Program-made: the position numbers and the translations under genes
NCBI RefSeq assembly: GCF_005144585.1
Contig: NZ_SSMQ01000006.1
Coordinates: 186,001-250,000, forward strand
From: Polyangium fumosum
GTDB taxonomy: Bacteria; Myxococcota_A; Polyangia; Polyangiales; Polyangiaceae
Direction: 5' to 3'
DNA: 64,000 bases
The notes under the pieces: generated by a model
The model's input: the letters and a program-made list of their open reading frames with translations, nothing else
Database searches by the model: none
Told to the model about the DNA's origin: nothing
Shown: positions 1 through 10,373 of the stretch, one piece after another
Layout: every line of letters begins with the position of its first letter
How positions within the stretch are numbered: position 1 is the stretch's first letter

Positions 1-243
1 ATGGCCCGGCACGTCGATGATGCTGACCTCGATGTTGTCTTCGCTCGGGGGCTTCGCTCCGGCAAGCGGAGCTGCGCCCCCGCCCCCCGCACCCAGGTTC
101 CACGGCGCGAAGCCGAGCTCGATCGTGATGCCGCGGCGTTTTTCCTCGGGCAGGCGATCGGTGTCGATGCCCGTCAGGGCGCGGACCAGGGTGGTCTTGC
201 CGTGATCGACGTGACCCGCAGTGCCGAGGACGAAACGGCGCAC
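1..243 (-). CDS. selB: Selenocysteine-specific elongation factor SelB, N-terminal part (runs off window)
   Basis: SelB is the GTPase that delivers Sec-tRNA to the ribosome at recoded UGA codons. The 81 visible residues begin at a GTG codon (241-243) and contain the P-loop [12 protein letters not shown], the switch I region [10 protein letters not shown] and the G3 motif DVPGH at the very edge of the window. The ELGFA version of switch I and the adjacent tRNA-Sec gene separate it from EF-Tu. A Gly/Ala/Pro-rich insertion of roughly 15 residues lies between switch I and G3 and looks lineage-specific. The gene is cut by the window boundary, not visibly broken. There is no clear Shine-Dalgarno sequence, so the exact start is less certain than the family. 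Confidence 0.9.
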   Translation of the reverse strand, partial: MRRFVLGTAGHVDHGKTTLVRALTGIDTDRLPEEKRRGITIELGFAPWNLGAGGGGAAPLAGAKPPSEDNIEVSIIDVPGH

Positions 244-290
244 GGGCGCGAGGGTAGCCCTGTGCAAAGAATCCCGCTAGAAGGGCAGGT

Positions 291-385
291 GGAAGCGCGC
301 GGTCGGCTGGTGCCACCCCCGGTCTTCAAAATCGGTGCGGGGCAGTTCCGCTGTCCTGGGCAGGTTCGATTCCTGTGCGCTTCCG
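291..385 (+). tRNA. selC: tRNA-Sec (anticodon UCA)
   Basis: Selenocysteine tRNA, 95 nt, CCA not encoded. The 8-bp acceptor stem GGAAGCGC/GCGCTTCC (291-298 with 377-384) and 5-bp T stem around the loop TTCGATT give the 8+5 arrangement typical of bacterial tRNA-Sec. The anticodon stem CCGGT/ATCGG (319-323, 331-335) closes the loop CTTCAAA with anticodon TCA at 326-328. A long G/C-rich variable arm lies between. The discriminator base is G385. It starts 47 bp upstream of selB on the other strand and ends 13 bp from the convergent FHA/sigma-54 regulator. Confidence 0.95.
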
Positions 386-398
386 TCGCTTTTGCCGC

Positions 399-1778
<1,380 letters not shown>

Positions 1779-1794
1779 GGCGTCACCCGATTCG

Positions 1795-2892
1795 TCACCT
1801 GCCGGTCCTGCGTCCTCGCCCCGGCTCCGAGGAGAGGTCGAGCGCTTGCCCGATCAGCGGCGTATCCACCGTCTCCGTGGGGGGATGATCGACCCATGTG
1901 GGCTGATCGTCCTGGCTCACCGCCGCGTCGGCATCGTCCGCGACCGTCGGCGGATCGGGCGGCGCGACGTGCAGCGACGAGGGCTCCGGCGCCCGCACCG
2001 GCGGCGGCGGCTGGATCACGCGCCCGCCCGGCGCGAGCGTGCGCCAGCCGTCGAGCGCCTCGCGCGCCGTGGCGAACCGGTTCTCGCGCTTGCGCTCGAG
2101 CGCGCGCTCCAGGAACCGCTCGATCCCCGCGGGCCAGCGGTCGCCCGTCGCCTCGGCCAGGCTCGGCGCTTGCCGTTCGAGCTTCATCGCCACGAGCAGC
2201 GCCGCCGTCGTCCCCTCGAAGGGCAGCCGCCCCGAGAGCGAGCGAAATGCGACGGCGCCGACCGCGTAGATGTCCGCCCGCTCGTCCGCCCGCGCGGCGC
2301 CGCGCACCTGCTCGGGCGCCATGTATGCGAACGAGCCGAGTGTCGCGTCGAAGGCCGTCAGCGTCGGCTCGTTTTGCTCGCCGTCGCCGCGCTTGAGCTT
2401 CGAGATCCCGAAGTCCAGGATCTTCGCGCGCTCGGGCCGCTCGGGGGACGCCGTGCGCTCGATGAAGATGTTCCCGGGCTTCAGATCCCGATGGATCACG
2501 TCCGCAGCGTGGGCGGCGCAGAGCCCGCAGAGCACGTCCTCGATGATCGGGAAGACCTCGGCGAAGGGCAGGTATTGCTCGCGCTTCAGCCGGTCGGCCA
2601 GGCTCTCGCCGTCGAGCTTTTCGAAGACCAGCAAGTGCGCCCCGTCGGGGGTCAGGCCCACGTCGAGCAGGCTGCAAACGTAGGGGCTCTGAATGGCCGA
2701 GGCGATCTTGGCCTCGCGCTGGAAGCGCTGCACCAAATCGGGCTTCACGGCGGCGCGGGCGAGCAGCACCTTGATGGCTACGTCACGCCCGGTCGTATCG
2801 CTCCGGGCAGCCCACACCTCGCCCATACCGCCGCGGCCGAGGAGGCGGGTCACTCGGTAGCCCGCGAGGATGTCGCCAGGGTGGATCGCCAC
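1795..2892 (-). CDS. Soluble Ser/Thr protein kinase (Pkn2 type)
   Basis: Eukaryote-like kinase of 365 residues. Glycine loop GRGGMGEV (19-26), ATP lysine K41 in VAIKVL, catalytic loop HRDLKPGN (134-141, D136), DFG (160-162) and an APEQ-type activation segment are all present, so it should be active. The kinase domain ends near residue 270. The rest is a Pro/Ala/Asp-rich tail with no membrane helix, so unlike the other two kinases in this window it is predicted to be cytosolic. It is the first gene of a two-gene unit with the FHA sigma-54 activator 16 bp downstream. The start at 2892 places the glycine loop at the usual distance from the N-terminus. Confidence 0.93.
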   Translation of the reverse strand: MAIHPGDILAGYRVTRLLGRGGMGEVWAARSDTTGRDVAIKVLLARAAVKPDLVQRFQREAKIASAIQSPYVCSLLDVGLTPDGAHLLVFEKLDGESLADRLKREQYLPFAEVFPIIEDVLCGLCAAHAADVIHRDLKPGNIFIERTASPERPERAKILDFGISKLKRGDGEQNEPTLTAFDATLGSFAYMAPEQVRGAARADERADIYAVGAVAFRSLSGRLPFEGTTAALLVAMKLERQAPSLAEATGDRWPAGIERFLERALERKRENRFATAREALDGWRTLAPGGRVIQPPPPVRAPEPSSLHVAPPDPPTVADDADAAVSQDDQPTWVDHPPTETVDTPLIGQALDLSSEPGRGRRTGR

Positions 2893-3047
2893 GGACCAGG
2901 TATCAACGACCGTACCAGCGATGGCCCGGGCAGTGGAAGGAAGAAACGCGGCGTGTGTGCCTCGGGGAACGATGCCCGCGCGTGCGCCGGAAAAGTGTTC
3001 GGATCCCCTCGACCCTGCCTTGCACTGCCTGTACGCTCCGGCCGGCC

Positions 3048-3437
3048 ATGCCGCGAACCGCCGAGGACGTAGAGAGCTTCCTCCTGCAACTGAGCCGCCA
3101 CTTCGAGATCGACGGCGGCACTTACCTCGTCTCCGCAGGCGCGGAGATGCCGCCGATCGCGATCCGCGTGGCGCCGCCGATCCTCGCCGTGCGCGTGGCG
3201 ATCGGCCCGCTGCCGAAGGATCCCGAGCACCAGAACAAGCTGTTTCGCCGGTTGCTCGAGTACAACGCGACGGACCTGATGCACGCCGCCTACGGCATCG
3301 ACGATCACACCGTCGTGCTGTCCGCCGCGTTGCCCCTCGACAACCTCGACCTCAACGAGCTCGAGGCCACGCTGAGCGACCTCGATCTCGCGTTGGCGCG
3401 ACACGTGCCGACGCTCCACGATCTCGCCACCACCTAG
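3048..3437 (+). CDS. YbjN/T3SS-chaperone-fold-like protein
   Basis: Small protein of 129 residues starting MPRTAEDVESFL. An open frame extends 31 codons further upstream but lacks coding character, so the ATG at 3048 is preferred. The alternation of a helical N-terminus, a beta-rich centre and a helical C-terminus (NELEATLSDLDLALARH) resembles the YbjN / type III chaperone-like fold. No catalytic motif is visible. It lies 52 bp upstream of a pspA-type gene on the same strand, an arrangement that suggests a joint envelope-stress or membrane-maintenance role. The fold call is by eye and moderate. Confidence 0.6.
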   Translation: MPRTAEDVESFLLQLSRHFEIDGGTYLVSAGAEMPPIAIRVAPPILAVRVAIGPLPKDPEHQNKLFRRLLEYNATDLMHAAYGIDDHTVVLSAALPLDNLDLNELEATLSDLDLALARHVPTLHDLATT

Positions 3438-3489
3438 GTCACGTAGCCGTAGCTCGGGAGACCAGTTCTCGGACGAGAGGCCAATCGAG

Positions 3490-4317
<828 letters not shown>

Positions 4318-4343
4318 GCAGCGTTAGTCGAGTAGTACCTGCC

Positions 4344-7163
4344 ATGAGTGAAGCTGGGACGACGGGCACGGGATCCGTCCGCCCCTCCGAGCTGCGCGCG
4401 CCTGCGAGCAAGGCGCAACCGCCAGCAACCGGAGGGAACGACGGAGCCGTTTACGCAGAGGACATCGACGCCCTCCTGGGTCGGCTCGGCGCGAGCTCGA
4501 GCGGAGGGCTCGACGAAGCCGAGGCCGAGGCGCGGCTCGCGAAGTACGGCAAGAACAGGCTCCCGGATCCGCCGCAGAAGAGCGCGCTCCGGAGGCTGTT
4601 CGAGCAGTTCGCGAACCCGCTCGTCCTGACGCTGCTCGCGGCGGCCGCGATCGCGGTCGTCGTCGGCTTCACGGACCACGAGGGCGGCCTTCTGCATCGC
4701 TTCGGCGACGCGATCGCGATCCTCCTGATCGTCATCCTCAACGCGTTCCTCGGCTACTACCAGGAGCGCCGTGCGGAGGCCGCGCTCGACGCCCTGCAGA
4801 AGCTCAGCGCGCCCTCCGCGCGCGTGCGCCGCGGCGGCAAGGTGAAGGTCATCGCGGCCGAGGAGGTGGTCCCGGGCGATCTCCTGGAGCTCGAAGCGGG
4901 CGACGCGATCGCGGCCGACGCGCGGCTCGTGCAGACGATCGACCTCGCGACCGAGGAAGCGGCGCTGACGGGCGAGAGCACCGCCGCGATGAAGGACGCG
5001 CTCGCGCCTGTCGCGGCGGACGCGCCGCTCGGCGATCGCGTGAACATGATCTTCACGGGGACGATGGTCGTGCGCGGCAAGGCGCGCGCCGTCGTCACCA
5101 CGACGGGCAGCGGCACCGAGCTCGGCAAGATCGGCGAGATGATCCGGTCCGTCGGCGAGACGAAGACGCCGCTCGAAGAGCGCCTCGAATCGTTCGGCAC
5201 GACGATCCTGCGCGCCTGCCTCGTGCTCTCGGCCGTGCTCCTCGGCTGGGGCTTCTTGCGCGGCGGCAGGCCGTGGCACGAGCTCTTGCTGGAGGCCGTG
5301 AGCCTCGCGGTCGCCGCGATCCCCGAGGGCTTGCCGGCGATCACCACGATCACGCTCGCGCTCGGCATGCAGCGCATGGCGAAGCGCGGGGCCATCGTGC
5401 GCAAGCTGCCGGCGGTCGAGACGCTCGGCGCGGCGACGGTCATCGCCTCGGACAAGACCGGCACGCTCACGCAGAACGAGATGACCGTGCGGGTCGTCTA
5501 CGCCGGCGGCAAGCGCTACCAGGTCACGGGCGAGGGCTACGATCCGCACGGCGGATTCCAGCACGAGGGCGAGATCGACCTCGAACTCGACAAGCTCCCT
5601 GCGCCGCTCACGTACACGCTCGCCACGGCCGCGCTCTGCAACAACGCGCACCTCGAGCAGGACAAGGAGACGAAGAAGTGGCGCATCGTCGGGGATCCGA
5701 CGGAAGGCGCGCTGCTCGCGCTCGCGGCCAAGGGCAACCTCGCCCGCGAGTCCGTCGCCCCCTCGCACCAGTTCCTCCACGAGCTGCCCTTCGACAGCGA
5801 CCGCAAGCGCATGACCGTGATCACGCGCGACAAGAACGGCCGCGAGATCGCACACGTGAAGGGCAGCGTCGACGTGCTGCTCCCGCTCTGCGTGAAGTAC
5901 GCGAGCGACGACGGCGTGCGTGGCCTGACCGAGGAGGATCGGCGCACGATCACGCACGTCGCCGAGGAGATGAGCGGCCATGCGCTCCGCGTGCTCGCGA
6001 TCTGCCGCCGCGTGCGCAAGGACGGCGTGGCGGACGACGACGTCGAGCGAGAGCTCACGTTCCTCGGCCTCGTCGGCATGATGGATCCGCCGCGCGCGGG
6101 CGTGAAGGAGGCCGTCGCGACCTGCAAGCGCGCTGGCATCCGCGCGGTGATGATCACCGGCGATCACAAGCTCACGGCGACGGCGATCGCGAAGGAGATC
6201 GGCCTCTGGGACGAGGGCGACGACGCGATCACGGGCTCCGAGCTCGCGAAGATCACGGACGAGGAGCTCACGAAGCGCGTGGAGCACCTGCGCGTCTTCG
6301 CGCGGACGACGGCCGAGCAGAAGCTCCGCATCGTGCGGGCATTCAAGGCGAAGGGGCACGTCGTGGCGATGACGGGCGACGGCGTGAACGACGCGCCGGC
6401 GCTGCGCGAGTCGCACATCGGCGTGGCGATGGGCCTCGGCGGCACGGACGTCGCGCGGCAAGCGGCCGACCTCGTGCTCGCGGACGACAACTTCGCCACG
6501 ATCGTCGAGGCGGTGCGCGAGGGCCGCGCGATCTACCGCAACATCCAGAAGTTCATCTTCTTCTTGCTCTCGTCGAACATGGGCCTGCTCGTGGCCGTGT
6601 TCGTGGTGTCGTTCTTCGGCAAGTGGCCGCCGCTGACGCCGCTCATGATCCTGTGGATCAACCTCGTGACGAACGGCCTGCCGGCCCTGGCGCTGGGCAT
6701 CGATCCGCCGGATCCGCACCTCATGCGCGAGCCGCCGCGCGACACGGGCGAGGGGCTCCTGAACCGCCGCGACTACCTCGGGATCCTCTACGTCGGCGGG
6801 ATCATGGGCGCCGCCGCGATCGCGCTCTACGTGCTCTCGCCGCAGGACGAACAGGGGCTCCTCCAGACGCGAGCCCTCGCCTTCTCGCTGCTCGCGCTCT
6901 CGCCGCTCTTCCACGCGTGGAGCTGCCGGAGCCCGGTCCTCTCGGCGTTCTCCTCGAAGCCGCTGGTGAGCCTCCCGCTCCTGCTCGCGTGCGCCGCGAG
7001 CGCGGCGATCCACCTCGTCGCGATTCTGGTGCCGAGCCTGCGCCCGGTGTTCCGGACCTACGCGATGTCGCCGAACGAGTGGATGATCCTGCTCGTCCTG
7101 TCGGCGCTGGTGGTCCCGGCCGTGGAGATCGCGAAGGCGATCGATCGGGCGATCCGCAAGTAG
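4344..7163 (+). CDS. P2-type cation-transporting ATPase
   Basis: Inner-membrane pump of 939 residues, full family length. It has an N-terminal cation-ATPase domain (LGASSSGGLDEAEAEARLAKYGKN), TGES (209-212), PEGLP in M4 (327-331), the phosphorylation motif DKTGT (370-374), the hinge TGDGVND and a six-helix C-terminal block. PEGLP and the M6 context resemble P2A calcium pumps, but two ligand positions differ: the M5 Glu is Leu (L748 in SSNMGLL) and the M6 Asp is Asn (N777 in NLVTNGLP). The transported ion is therefore uncertain. The ATG at 4344 is chosen over the much longer open frame, which overlaps pspA out of phase. It lies 26 bp after pspA. Confidence 0.92.
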   Translation: MSEAGTTGTGSVRPSELRAPASKAQPPATGGNDGAVYAEDIDALLGRLGASSSGGLDEAEAEARLAKYGKNRLPDPPQKSALRRLFEQFANPLVLTLLAAAAIAVVVGFTDHEGGLLHRFGDAIAILLIVILNAFLGYYQERRAEAALDALQKLSAPSARVRRGGKVKVIAAEEVVPGDLLELEAGDAIAADARLVQTIDLATEEAALTGESTAAMKDALAPVAADAPLGDRVNMIFTGTMVVRGKARAVVTTTGSGTELGKIGEMIRSVGETKTPLEERLESFGTTILRACLVLSAVLLGWGFLRGGRPWHELLLEAVSLAVAAIPEGLPAITTITLALGMQRMAKRGAIVRKLPAVETLGAATVIASDKTGTLTQNEMTVRVVYAGGKRYQVTGEGYDPHGGFQHEGEIDLELDKLPAPLTYTLATAALCNNAHLEQDKETKKWRIVGDPTEGALLALAAKGNLARESVAPSHQFLHELPFDSDRKRMTVITRDKNGREIAHVKGSVDVLLPLCVKYASDDGVRGLTEEDRRTITHVAEEMSGHALRVLAICRRVRKDGVADDDVERELTFLGLVGMMDPPRAGVKEAVATCKRAGIRAVMITGDHKLTATAIAKEIGLWDEGDDAITGSELAKITDEELTKRVEHLRVFARTTAEQKLRIVRAFKAKGHVVAMTGDGVNDAPALRESHIGVAMGLGGTDVARQAADLVLADDNFATIVEAVREGRAIYRNIQKFIFFLLSSNMGLLVAVFVVSFFGKWPPLTPLMILWINLVTNGLPALALGIDPPDPHLMREPPRDTGEGLLNRRDYLGILYVGGIMGAAAIALYVLSPQDEQGLLQTRALAFSLLALSPLFHAWSCRSPVLSAFSSKPLVSLPLLLACAASAAIHLVAILVPSLRPVFRTYAMSPNEWMILLVLSALVVPAVEIAKAIDRAIRK

Positions 7164-7176
7164 ACCGCCCGCTCGT

Positions 7177-8061
7177 TCAAGGAAAGCGACGCTCGCGCCG
7201 CAGGTGCGCGAGCAACGCTTCGAGCCCGGCTGCGTCGAGCGCGGCGAGCCGGGCTCGGCGCTCGTCGTCCATCTCGATGCCGAGCACGTCGCACGTGGCG
7301 ACGATGCCCTGACGGATCCCCTCTTCGAGCCCCTCTCGGCGCGCCAGAGAGAGCGCGCCGCGCTCGTTCTGGATCGCCATGCCCGAGGCGATGTACGCGT
7401 CCCACTCCTCGCGCGTGAAGCTCGCCGTACGCGCGGCCTCCAGCGCCGCGACGAGCGGCGGGTGCTGAAGTGAGGGCGGGATCATCGTCAGGTTGCGCGC
7501 CTCGCGGAAGAAGTACGCCCACTTCTCGACGAGCGACTCGGGCTCGCGCGACGTGTCGTATTTGGGTAGTTCCAAAAAGACGAACTGGAGCTCGGGCAAG
7601 CCACGCACGCCGCTCGTCTGCTCCTGCATGCGCCACCGGCTGAGCATCGGGACCGACGCGCCGTCCTGGCGCGGCCAAAGTTCGAAGTCGCAAATGCTGA
7701 TGCCGATGACGTCGTCGAACTCGGGATAGTCGTCCCCCACTTCGAGCTGGTTCGTGTAGGCCTTCGCGACGTTGTAAACGACGCGCTTCTCGAAGGCCTC
7801 GACGTTGAGCACCTGCATCTCGACGACGTAGGTCGTGCCGCGCGCATCGACGCACTTCACGTCGACGATCGAGTACTTGAGCTCGCTCACCTTGGGACGT
7901 TGCTCGGCCGGCAAGAACGAGACGTCCATGATCCGGTGGGCGTGATCGAGGCCGAGCACGTCGTTCAGGAAGCCGATCAGGGCGGACTTGTGCTCCTCGG
8001 ACCCGAAGATCCGCTGGAAGACGAAGTCGGTCTTGGGGTCGGCGAAGACGGGGCGGCTCAT
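7177..8061 (-). CDS. Rpn family (PD-(D/E)XK) recombination-promoting nuclease/putative transposase
   Basis: Protein of 294 residues of the family long annotated as a PD-(D/E)XK transposase. The N-terminus DPKTDFVFQRIFG and the nuclease core D67 ... E81-M-Q83 (VDVKC then VVEMQ) are conserved. The second half is helical with a charged C-terminal bundle. These proteins often occur in many copies and act as DNases. No inverted repeats or target duplication flank this copy, so it appears as a free-standing gene. It is convergent with the ATPase gene, 13 bp between stop codons. Confidence 0.85.
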   Translation of the reverse strand: MSRPVFADPKTDFVFQRIFGSEEHKSALIGFLNDVLGLDHAHRIMDVSFLPAEQRPKVSELKYSIVDVKCVDARGTTYVVEMQVLNVEAFEKRVVYNVAKAYTNQLEVGDDYPEFDDVIGISICDFELWPRQDGASVPMLSRWRMQEQTSGVRGLPELQFVFLELPKYDTSREPESLVEKWAYFFREARNLTMIPPSLQHPPLVAALEAARTASFTREEWDAYIASGMAIQNERGALSLARREGLEEGIRQGIVATCDVLGIEMDDERRARLAALDAAGLEALLAHLRRERRFP

Positions 8062-8136
8062 GGGGATCTTCTAGCGCGAGGCGGGGACACTGGTGGTTTT
8101 TCAGAAGAATGCGGCCTTGGAGGGTCACCTCGTCGA

Positions 8137-8880
8137 TCACCCCCGCGCGAGCCACGCATCCCATCGGAGCGCTCCAAGCCGCGCCCCCGGCCCGGGCGTC
8201 AACGAGCGATCATCCAGCGCTGCACCAAAGTACCCAGCCGCGGCATCCGTCACGACCTTGCGCTTATCCTTCCTCGCCGCGATCCACCGGCGGCCGAGCT
8301 CGTCGCACCCGATCGCCTCGGGCCCCGCGATCTCGACCATCCCATTCCTGGGCGACTCTTCCACGACGACCGCCAGCGCCGCCGCCACGTCATCGGCCGC
8401 GATCGGCTGCAGGTGGGCCGGCGTCAGCGTGACCGTGTCCCCCTTCGTCCCCGCGTCCACGATCGCGGGGACGAACTCGAAGAACTGCGTCGCGCGCACG
8501 ATCGTGTACGGCACGCTCGCCGCGCGGATCGCCTCCTCCTGCGCCACCTTCGCGCGCATGTACCCGCTCGTCGGCAGGCGCTCGGCGCCCACGACCGAGA
8601 GCGCGATATGATGGCGCACGCCCGCGGCGACCTCGGCCGGCAGGCACACGCGGGCCGCCTGCTGGAAGAAGCTCATCACGGCATCGGCCTCGAACGACGG
8701 CGAATTGACGACGTCCACCACGACCTCGGCGCCGCGCAGGGCCTCGGCGACGCCGGCGCCGCTCAAGATGTCGACGCCCGTCGACGGCGACGCCGGTATA
8801 ACCTCGTGCCCCTTCGCGCGAAGGATCCCGCAAAGCTTCTTGCCGATGAGCCCGCTCCCCCCGAACACGACGACCTTCAT
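8137..8880 (-). CDS. NmrA-like/atypical SDR NAD(P)-binding protein (probable ECF41 target)
   Basis: Protein of 247 residues beginning MKVVVFGGSGLIGKKL, a Rossmann dinucleotide-binding loop. Later it has SGYMRAKVAQEEAIR, resembling the YxxxK region, and VRATQFFEF, typical of NmrA-like proteins. It belongs to the oxidoreductase/epimerase group that commonly neighbours ECF41 sigma factors. It is divergent from such a sigma gene, and a perfect ECF41 -35 element lies in the shared upstream region 50-77 bp before the ATG. The ATG at 8880 is chosen because the Rossmann loop follows at once; the upstream in-frame sequence overlaps the sigma gene. The substrate is unknown. Confidence 0.85.
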   Translation of the reverse strand: MKVVVFGGSGLIGKKLCGILRAKGHEVIPASPSTGVDILSGAGVAEALRGAEVVVDVVNSPSFEADAVMSFFQQAARVCLPAEVAAGVRHHIALSVVGAERLPTSGYMRAKVAQEEAIRAASVPYTIVRATQFFEFVPAIVDAGTKGDTVTLTPAHLQPIAADDVAAALAVVVEESPRNGMVEIAGPEAIGCDELGRRWIAARKDKRKVVTDAAAGYFGAALDDRSLTPGPGARLGALRWDAWLARG

Positions 8881-8930
8881 GACGACCCTCCGGGTTCCTG
8901 CATCCCGATCGGATGCGCTGTTGCGAGGGG

Positions 8931-8957
8931 GACCGGACAGCCCCTCGCCCTGTGACA
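8931..8957 (-). promoter_or_regulatory. Candidate ECF41-dependent promoter
   Basis: Read on the minus strand: TGTCACA (8957-8951), a 16-bp spacer, then GGTC (8934-8931). The published ECF41 consensus is TGTCACA, about 16 bp, CGTC, so the -35 is perfect and the -10 matches 3 of 4. It would give a leader of roughly 45 nt for the SDR gene. Its position between an ECF41-type sigma gene and a classical target class makes chance unlikely. Confidence 0.7.
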
Positions 8958-8973
8958 GGTCCACGCAAAAAAA

Positions 8974-9867
8974 GTGACAGCGCCCCAGAGCCACAAACCT
9001 CCGCCGCCAGCCGCCGACCCGTTCGTCGCGCTCCGGCCGCGGCTCCTCGGCATTGCGTACCGGATGCTCGGCAGCCGGGCCGAGGCGGAAGACGTCGTGC
9101 AAGACACCTGGGTCCGCTGGCAGACGACCGACCGCGCGGCCGTGCAGGACCCGACCGGGTTTTTGGTCACCGCCGCCACGCGCCTCGCGATCAACGTGGC
9201 CCAGTCCGCGCGTGTCCGCCGCGAGGTCTACGTCGGGCCCTGGCTGCCCGAGCCGATCGACACGAGCCCCAGCGCGGAGCTCGGCGCCGAGACGCAGGAA
9301 GGCCTCGCCTTGGCCGTCCTCGTGCTCCTCGAAAAGCTCTCGCCCACGGAGCGCGCGGCGTACGTGCTGCGCGAGGTGTTCGACTACCCGCACGAGGCGA
9401 TCGCCGGGATCCTCCAGCTCACCGAGGCGAACGTCCGACAGCTCGTCAGCCGCGCGCGCAAGCACCTCGCGGGCGAGCGTCGTGCCCCGGTCGACGTCGA
9501 GCAGCAGCGGCGCCTGCTGGAAAACTTCATCGCCGCCGCGCAGACGGGCGACCTCTCCGCGCTCGAGCGCCTCCTCGCGGCCGACGTCGCGTCGTACACG
9601 GACAGCAACGGGCAGGCGCGCATGGCCGCCCGCGTCCCGGTGCATGGCCGCGAGCGCGTCGCGAAGCTCGTCTCCGGCGGCGCGAACGGGTTCTGGTCGG
9701 GCCTCACCCTCACGTGGCTGGAGACGAACGGTCAGCCGTCCGTGCTCCTCTGCCGGGACGGCGCCGCGTTCGCGCTCGCGTCCATCGACGCGTCCGCCGA
9801 GGGCATCGAGCGCATCTACTGGGTGATGAACCCCGAGAAGCTCGTGGCCTTCGGAACGCCACGATGA
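8974..9867 (+). CDS. ECF41-type RNA polymerase sigma factor with SnoaL-like C-terminal extension
   Basis: Sigma-70 family protein of 297 residues. Region 2 includes GSRAEAEDVVQDTWVRW. WLPEP, the ECF41 linker hallmark, is at 90-94, and region 4 is SPTERAAYVLREVFDYPHEAIAGIL. The C-terminal 120 residues are the fused SnoaL-like domain that replaces an anti-sigma factor in this group. The usual NPDKL motif appears as NPEKL (287-291), while the usual DGGGK motif is degraded to DSNGQ (210-214), which may alter self-regulation. The start is GTG at 8974, after a run of seven A and without a clear Shine-Dalgarno. It is divergent from the SDR gene. Confidence 0.9.
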   Translation: MTAPQSHKPPPPAADPFVALRPRLLGIAYRMLGSRAEAEDVVQDTWVRWQTTDRAAVQDPTGFLVTAATRLAINVAQSARVRREVYVGPWLPEPIDTSPSAELGAETQEGLALAVLVLLEKLSPTERAAYVLREVFDYPHEAIAGILQLTEANVRQLVSRARKHLAGERRAPVDVEQQRRLLENFIAAAQTGDLSALERLLAADVASYTDSNGQARMAARVPVHGRERVAKLVSGGANGFWSGLTLTWLETNGQPSVLLCRDGAAFALASIDASAEGIERIYWVMNPEKLVAFGTPR

Positions 9868-9924
9868 ATCCGCCCCTTTTCGCCTCGGGGCCGGCGTAAG
9901 CCACGCGCCTCGCGCTCTCCTCTC

Positions 9925-10216
9925 CGTCTCCAGACGTTCGATCCCCCTCGCGCCACGGGGACGCGCGCGTCTCCAAACGTTCGAGCACCCTCGCGTCACG
10001 CCGACGCGCGCGTCTCCAAAGCTTCGATCCCCTGCGCGTCACGGTGACGCGCGCGTCTCCAAGCCTTCGAACACCCTCGCGTCACGCTGACGCGCGCGTC
10101 TCCCCCCCTCCGAAACACCCTCGCGTCACGGGGACGCGCGCGTCTCCAAACGTTCGAGCACCCTCGCGTCACGCTCTCCCGTCCCCCTTCGAACGTTCGA
10201 GCCCCCTCGCGTCACG
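9925..10216. repeat. 43-bp tandem repeat array, about 6.8 units
   Basis: Units begin with CGTCTCC at 9925, 9968, 10011, 10054, 10098 and 10141, and a degenerate unit starts at 10184, so the period is 43 bp with one 44-bp step. Each unit has CGTCTCC, a variable A-rich triplet, CGTTCGAGCACCC or a variant, then CGCGTCACG and a variable junction to GACGCGCG. CGCGTC and GACGCG form a short hairpin across each junction; at 10035-10051 it is nearly perfect (CGCGTCAC-G-GTGACGCG). The period is not a multiple of three, so the array is not coding. It fills most of the 506-bp gap between the sigma gene and the next secreted protein. The remaining 157 bp hold no recognised signal. Confidence 0.85.
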
Positions 10217-10373
10217 ATTCTGCCGCGCCGGTCGGAACGTTCCGCCCCCTGGGCACACGATTGACCGCCTCCCCGGGGGGACATCGGCCGGGTATCGTTC
10301 GCGGGAACAACCGTCCCCGCGGGGCCTCACACCCGGTGAACAAAGGTCCCCTGCCCCCGTCCATACCCTGCTC

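Noticed and set aside
7177-8061. Rpn-family gene as an insertion sequence
   Set aside because: No terminal inverted repeats or target duplication were found on either side, and Rpn proteins usually occur as free-standing genes.
9925-10216. CRISPR array
   Set aside because: The repeated units are contiguous at 43 bp with no unique spacers, and no cas genes are nearby.
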